Part shown: positions 22,814 to 26,472 of the stretch, in pieces
Layout of the letters: every line of letters begins with the position of its first letter
How positions within the stretch are numbered: position 1 is the stretch's first letter
Assembly (NCBI GenBank): GCA_900542005.1
Contig: UQLW01000038.1
Coordinates: 1-26,472 of the forward strand
DNA from: an uncultured Eubacteriales bacterium
GTDB lineage: Bacteria; Bacillota; Clostridia; Christensenellales; UMGS416
Length of the DNA stretch: 26,472 nucleotides
Reading direction: 5' to 3'
The notes under the pieces: generated by a model
Database searches by the model: none
Seen by the model: the letters and a program-made list of their open reading frames with translations, nothing else
What the model was told of the DNA's origin: nothing
Program-made: the position numbers and the translations under genes

Positions 22814-25171
22814 ATGGAGAATAAGCCGCATTACGCGCTCTCGGTTCGGGAGCTTGTAGAAGCCGCCCTGCCCCAGGGCGACCTGGTGCTCATGCCCTCC
22901 AGCGGCCGCCGCCTGCAGGAGGGCACCCGGCTGCACCAGCAGTATCAGCAGCAGGTGGAGGCGCCCGGCTATCAGGCCGAGGTGCCCCTTTGCTATACCC
23001 TGGATACGCCCCATCTGGCTCTGGATATTTCCGGCCGGATCGACGGGCTTATCGATGAGGGCCCTTCCGTATGCCTGGAGGAGCTGAAGACCACCTCCGC
23101 CCCCCTGGAGGGGCTCGCTCCCAATCCGCACTATTGGGCCCAGGTGATGTGCTATGGAGCCATGTGGTGCCTGACCCATGATGTGGAGCGCGTCCTGCTC
23201 CGGCTCGTCTATATCCAGCTTCATACCGGCGAAACCCGCGCGCTGGAGCGCGCCTATGAGAGCCCTGATATCATCTGCGCGTTCCTTGAGCTTTGCCAGG
23301 GGCTTGTTGCCCGGCTGGCCGCCCGCCAGGTCCGCGTGGAGGGCCGCAATCGGGCGCTGGCGGCGCTGGCCTTCCCCTTTGATGGGTTCCGGCCCGGGCA
23401 GCGCGCCATGTCCGCCGCCATATACCGCGGCATCCGTGATAGCGCCCGTGTGATGGTCGAAGCGCCGACCGGCATCGGCAAGACCATAGCCGCGCTGTTT
23501 CCCGCCGTCAAGGCGCTGGGGGAGGGGCATGGCGAGCGTATCTTTTATCTGGCCGCCCGGGGCACCCTCAAGCAGGTGGCCGGGCAGACCGTGCAGTGCC
23601 TCGTCCAGGCTGGCGCGCCGCTTCTTTCCGTCACCCTGACAGCCAAGGACAAATGCTGCCCCACGCCCGGCATAGGCTGCCATCCCGGCGCTTGCCCCCT
23701 GGCCGCCGGCTATTATGACCGGCTTCCCGCCGCCCTGGAGGAAGCCGCCGGATCCGGGATATGGGACGCGCCCGCGCTGGCGCTGCTGGCCGCCCGGCAC
23801 CAGCTTTGCCCCTTCGAGCTGTCGCTGGATCTCGCGCTGGAGGCCGATGTCATTATCTGCGACTTTAATTACGCCTTTGATCCCCGGGTAAAGCTGCGCC
23901 GTTTCTTCGAGGAGGGCGGCGACCATGTGCTGCTAGTGGACGAATGCCATAACCTCGTCGACCGCGCCCGGGATATGTTTTCCGCCCAGCTTAGCTGGGA
24001 CGATGTGATGGCGCTCAAGCGCGCGCTGCCCGGCGGTCCGGCGGCCGGGCCCTTGGGCCGCCTGAAAAAGGCGGCAAGCGAGCTGCAGAAGGCCTTCGTG
24101 CAGCTGCGGCACTTTCTGGCGCAGGCCGGCGGAAGCCTGCAGAGCGAGGCTCCACCGGAGATCATTTCCAAGGCTGTACGCGGTTTTGTCCGCGTGGCGC
24201 AGGACTGGATGGACGCCGGCGGCCATGAGCCCTTTATGGACGCGTTGGCTGAGCTCTTCTTTCTGTGCCGCAACTATCAGGCGGCCGAGGAGGGCTACGA
24301 CGGCTGCTGCACCGTACTGATGGAGGCCCGGGAGCCCCACGTCCGGGTGCGCATCTTCTGCATGGATCCCGCCTCGCGCCTTGAAGCCTGCTACGGGAAG
24401 TCCCGCGCCTGCCTTTTCTTTTCCGCCACCCTATCCCCCGCCGAATACTTCCAGCGGATGCTGGGGCTGTCCGGCGCCAGGGTGCTTCGGCTCGCCTCGC
24501 CCTTCCCCCGTGAAAACCTCATGATTCTGGCCGCCGACCACCTGCCCACGGCATACCGCTACCGGGAGGCCTCCCTGACCGGGCTCTGCCGGTGCCTCAA
24601 GGCCATGGTGGAGGCCCGGGCCGGCTGCTATTTCGCCTTCTTCCCCTCTTACCAATACATGCAGCTGGCTCACCAGCTTTTTGGCTGTCTCTGCCCGGAT
24701 ATCGATGCGCCCATCCAGCGCGCCGGCATGGACGACGAGGCCCGCCAGGCCTTTCTTGACCGCTTCACCGCCGCGCCCGGCCGCAGTATGCTGGCCTTCG
24801 CCGTCATGGGCGGGCTTTTTTCCGAGGGGATAGACCTGGTGGGCGACCGGCTTTCCGGCGCGGCGATCATCGGCGTGGGCCTGCCCCAGCTTGACATGGA
24901 GCGCAACGTGCTGCGCGCCTATCACGATAGCCTTGGGGAGGATGGCTTTGCCTATGCCTACGCCTATCCCGGATTCAACCGGGTCATGCAGGCTGCCGGC
25001 CGCGTCATCCGCACGGAAAGCGACCGGGGCGTCGTGCTGCTCATCGATCCCCGCTTCGGCCAGTGGCGCTACCAGGCGCTGTATCCCGATCATTGGCTGC
25101 CTCTGCCCCGCTGCTCCGACGACCGGGCCGTTTCCCGCCTTTTGGAACGCTTTTGGGCATCGCAGCCCTAG
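22814..25171 (+). CDS. PD-(D/E)XK nuclease fused to XPD/DinG-type Fe-S DNA helicase
   Basis: A 785-residue DNA-processing enzyme. The N-terminal part (1-180) is a RecB/Cas4-type nuclease domain: GRIDG with Asp77, EELK with Glu90 and Lys92, and QVMCY (Gln110, Tyr114) match the D-ExK-QxxxY signature. The helicase follows, with Walker A EAPTGIGKT (216-224). Four candidate Fe-S cysteines are Cys281/282, Cys289, Cys294 and Cys332, in the XPD position. DECH (376-379) is motif II, and motifs V and VI are GGLFSEGIDL (666-675) and QAAGRVIR (726-733). XPD-like enzymes unwind DNA 5' to 3'. With the nuclease it probably acts in repair or replication-fork processing. ATG at 22814 is chosen as the only internal Met matching the domain start; a TTG at 22718 would add an unlikely Arg/Pro-rich tail. 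The next gene follows by 54 nt on the same strand. Confidence 0.93.
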   Translation: MENKPHYALSVRELVEAALPQGDLVLMPSSGRRLQEGTRLHQQYQQQVEAPGYQAEVPLCYTLDTPHLALDISGRIDGLIDEGPSVCLEELKTTSAPLEGLAPNPHYWAQVMCYGAMWCLTHDVERVLLRLVYIQLHTGETRALERAYESPDIICAFLELCQGLVARLAARQVRVEGRNRALAALAFPFDGFRPGQRAMSAAIYRGIRDSARVMVEAPTGIGKTIAALFPAVKALGEGHGERIFYLAARGTLKQVAGQTVQCLVQAGAPLLSVTLTAKDKCCPTPGIGCHPGACPLAAGYYDRLPAALEEAAGSGIWDAPALALLAARHQLCPFELSLDLALEADVIICDFNYAFDPRVKLRRFFEEGGDHVLLVDECHNLVDRARDMFSAQLSWDDVMALKRALPGGPAAGPLGRLKKAASELQKAFVQLRHFLAQAGGSLQSEAPPEIISKAVRGFVRVAQDWMDAGGHEPFMDALAELFFLCRNYQAAEEGYDGCCTVLMEAREPHVRVRIFCMDPASRLEACYGKSRACLFFSATLSPAEYFQRMLGLSGARVLRLASPFPRENLMILAADHLPTAYRYREASLTGLCRCLKAMVEARAGCYFAFFPSYQYMQLAHQLFGCLCPDIDAPIQRAGMDDEARQAFLDRFTAAPGRSMLAFAVMGGLFSEGIDLVGDRLSGAAIIGVGLPQLDMERNVLRAYHDSLGEDGFAYAYAYPGFNRVMQAAGRVIRTESDRGVVLLIDPRFGQWRYQALYPDHWLPLPRCSDDRAVSRLLERFWASQP

Positions 25172-25225
25172 GCTGGATTGTTTTTCTATCCATCTTCGTC
25201 TAAGGGAAAAGAAAGGTGGTGCATC

Positions 25226-26440
25226 ATGAAACGATCCCTATCGTGGCTTATGAGCTTGTTCATCATATTGGCGCTGGCCGGATGCGCTTCATCCCCGCAG
25301 CCCGGCCTTACCGCCCCTGCCAGCTCCGCCTCCCCCCAGCCTGGCGCGCCCGCAGCCCAGGCCGCCCTGACCCTGTCGGTGATTAACGTGGGCAAGGCCG
25401 ACGCTTTGCTTCTTTCTACCCCCGATGGGGCCCACTATATGGTGGATACCGGCAAGGCCGAGGATTATCCGCAGCTGGCCCAGGCCCTGGCTGTTCATGG
25501 CGTCACCCGCCTGGAGGGCGTGATCCTGACCCATGGCCATAAGGACCATATGGGAGGGCTTCCAAGCCTTTTGCAAGCCCTCCCCGTGGACACGCTCTAC
25601 GTCAGCGCGCTGGATACCGTCACCTATAAATCCGGCCAGATTGAAGCGCTGCTTGAGGGCCGCCAGACCCAGCTCAAAAAGCTGCGTGTGGGTGATACCC
25701 TGCAGCTTGGCGGCGCCCAGGCGACGGTACTGGCCCCTACCGGCGTAGATGAAGAAAACGAGAATAACAATTCCCTGGTGCTGATGGTGCAGTATGGCCA
25801 GACCCGCATGCTGCTGATGGGCGACGCGGAGGAGAACGTGGAGAAGCTGCTGCTGGCCAGCCAGCAGAATCTGAACGCCCAGGTCCTCAAAGCCGGCCAT
25901 CACGGCAAGGACGATGCGACCACGGAGGCCTTTCTGCAGGCGGTCGCTCCCGAGCACGTCATCCTCACCGGCGACCCGGCCGAGGATTCGGAATCCCCCG
26001 GCAAGCGCGTGGTTGCCCTGCTTGAGCAGGGGACGGCGGACTATATCCAGACCATTGGGGATGTCCTGACCTATGACTATACGAGCGACGGCCAGCGCTT
26101 CACGCCGGGGCAGACTCCGGCGCTCCAGGACAGCTCGCCGCTGGCGGGGCTGGAGCTGGACGGTATCGACCGCAAGGCCGAATATGTCCGGGTCAAAAAC
26201 AACAGCAGCCAGGCGCTGAACCTGACCGGCTGCTGGATCCTTTCGGAAAACGGCGGCGAAACCTACTTCTTCCCCCAGGGCACCTCGCTGGCTCCTGGCG
26301 GGACGCTGACCATCGTCAGCGGCGACGAGCCTCCCCAGGGGGATCTCACCTGGACCACCGACAAGGTATGGAAGGCCAAGAAGGGGGACGCAGCCCTGCT
26401 CTATGACGCGCAGGGCCGGTTGCTGGATCGTTTGGATTAG
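25226..26440 (+). CDS. secreted lipoprotein: ComEC-like metallo-beta-lactamase with lamin-tail domain
   Basis: A 404-residue protein. It has a lipoprotein signal MKRSLSWLMSLFIILALAGC (lipobox Cys20) and a low-complexity Ser/Pro/Ala linker (21-47). A metallo-beta-lactamase domain (about 48-290) follows, with THGHKDHMGG (His103, His105, Asp107, His108), the NNNSLVL loop, GDAE (Asp200) and KAGHHG (His225). These resemble the nuclease-like MBL domain at the C-terminus of ComEC. Residues 308-404 look like a lamin-tail (LTD) domain: EYVRVKNNSSQALNLTGCWIL, then FPQGTSLAPGG. The two-domain layout occurs in other Firmicutes extracellular proteins. It probably degrades or binds extracellular DNA at the cell surface. 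The ATG at 25226 is chosen because it gives the signal peptide and has AAAGGTGG upstream; an ATG at 25178 would add 16 residues before it. Confidence 0.92.
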   Translation: MKRSLSWLMSLFIILALAGCASSPQPGLTAPASSASPQPGAPAAQAALTLSVINVGKADALLLSTPDGAHYMVDTGKAEDYPQLAQALAVHGVTRLEGVILTHGHKDHMGGLPSLLQALPVDTLYVSALDTVTYKSGQIEALLEGRQTQLKKLRVGDTLQLGGAQATVLAPTGVDEENENNNSLVLMVQYGQTRMLLMGDAEENVEKLLLASQQNLNAQVLKAGHHGKDDATTEAFLQAVAPEHVILTGDPAEDSESPGKRVVALLEQGTADYIQTIGDVLTYDYTSDGQRFTPGQTPALQDSSPLAGLELDGIDRKAEYVRVKNNSSQALNLTGCWILSENGGETYFFPQGTSLAPGGTLTIVSGDEPPQGDLTWTTDKVWKAKKGDAALLYDAQGRLLDRLD

Positions 26441-26457
26441 CGCGGACAGCGCTTAAT

Positions 26458-26466
26458 GAAGGAGGG
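26458..26466 (+). promoter_or_regulatory. ribosome binding site of a gene beyond the window
   Basis: GAAGGAGGG lies 18 nt after the MBL stop codon, with only six bases left in the window. A start codon probably follows immediately outside, so the helicase, MBL protein and a third gene are likely co-transcribed. Confidence 0.6.
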
Positions 26467-26472
26467 CGCGCA

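Noticed and set aside
22649..23926. Upstream extension of the minus-strand lipoprotein frame by about 425 codons.
   Set aside because: The extension runs antisense through the helicase gene, while the internal ATG at 22648 has a lipoprotein signal, ribosome binding site and promoter.

Overview
The window looks like a chromosomal segment of a GC-rich, spore-forming member of the Clostridia (Firmicutes). The evidence is the Firmicutes-type RNA polymerase and str-operon proteins, strong AAGGAGG-type ribosome binding sites, sigma-A-like promoters (TTGACA/TATAAT), U-tract hairpin terminators, a YesMN-type two-component system, an LCP protein, a secG/rnr neighbourhood, and a BofC-like sporulation gene behind what looks like a forespore (sigma-G type) promoter. 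Genus cannot be named from the sequence alone. There are no tRNA or rRNA genes, CRISPR arrays, insertion sequences or phage genes.

Layout. Positions 1-12000 are minus-strand information-processing genes. Read in the direction of transcription these are rpoB, rpoC, a strong terminator, an uncharacterised C39/papain-like protein gene, a strong promoter with a leader of about 167 nt, rpsL, rpsG, fusA, and the first 16 codons of tuf. rpoB has its own consensus promoter and a leader of about 180 nt. The rplJL genes usually found upstream are replaced by a divergent BofC-like gene (12303-12875, plus strand). Positions 12915-18785 are minus strand: a YesM-type histidine kinase and a YesN-type AraC response regulator (16-nt overlap), an LCP (LytR-CpsA-Psr) protein, a PHP-domain phosphoesterase, and queH (epoxyqueuosine reductase). 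Positions 18872-21968 hold secG, a NUDIX hydrolase of the ADP-ribose pyrophosphatase type, and rnr (RNase R), all minus strand. A small lipoprotein with two C-terminal membrane helices (22040-22648, minus) is divergent from a plus-strand pair: a PD-(D/E)XK nuclease/XPD-like Fe-S helicase fusion and a secreted ComEC-like metallo-beta-lactamase with a C-terminal lamin-tail domain. A ribosome binding site at the right edge announces another plus-strand gene.

How it works together. The left half is transcription and translation machinery split into two separately promoted units. The middle holds envelope sensing and maintenance genes (kinase/regulator, LCP) with tRNA modification. The right half covers RNA decay, protein export and DNA processing.

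Most interesting points. (1) The RNA polymerase rifampicin pocket carries His at the Q513 position and Asn at the H526 position (E. coli numbering), and S12 has Arg at residue 88. All three are sites linked to drug resistance in other bacteria. (2) A near-perfect sigma-G-like promoter precedes the BofC-like gene. (3) The nuclease-helicase fusion has an intact nuclease motif set and may be read from a nearly leaderless transcript. (4) A perfect 14-bp palindrome lies inside the two-component promoter. (5) An unknown C39-like gene sits between rpoC and rpsL. No clearly new multi-gene defence or biosynthetic system is visible.
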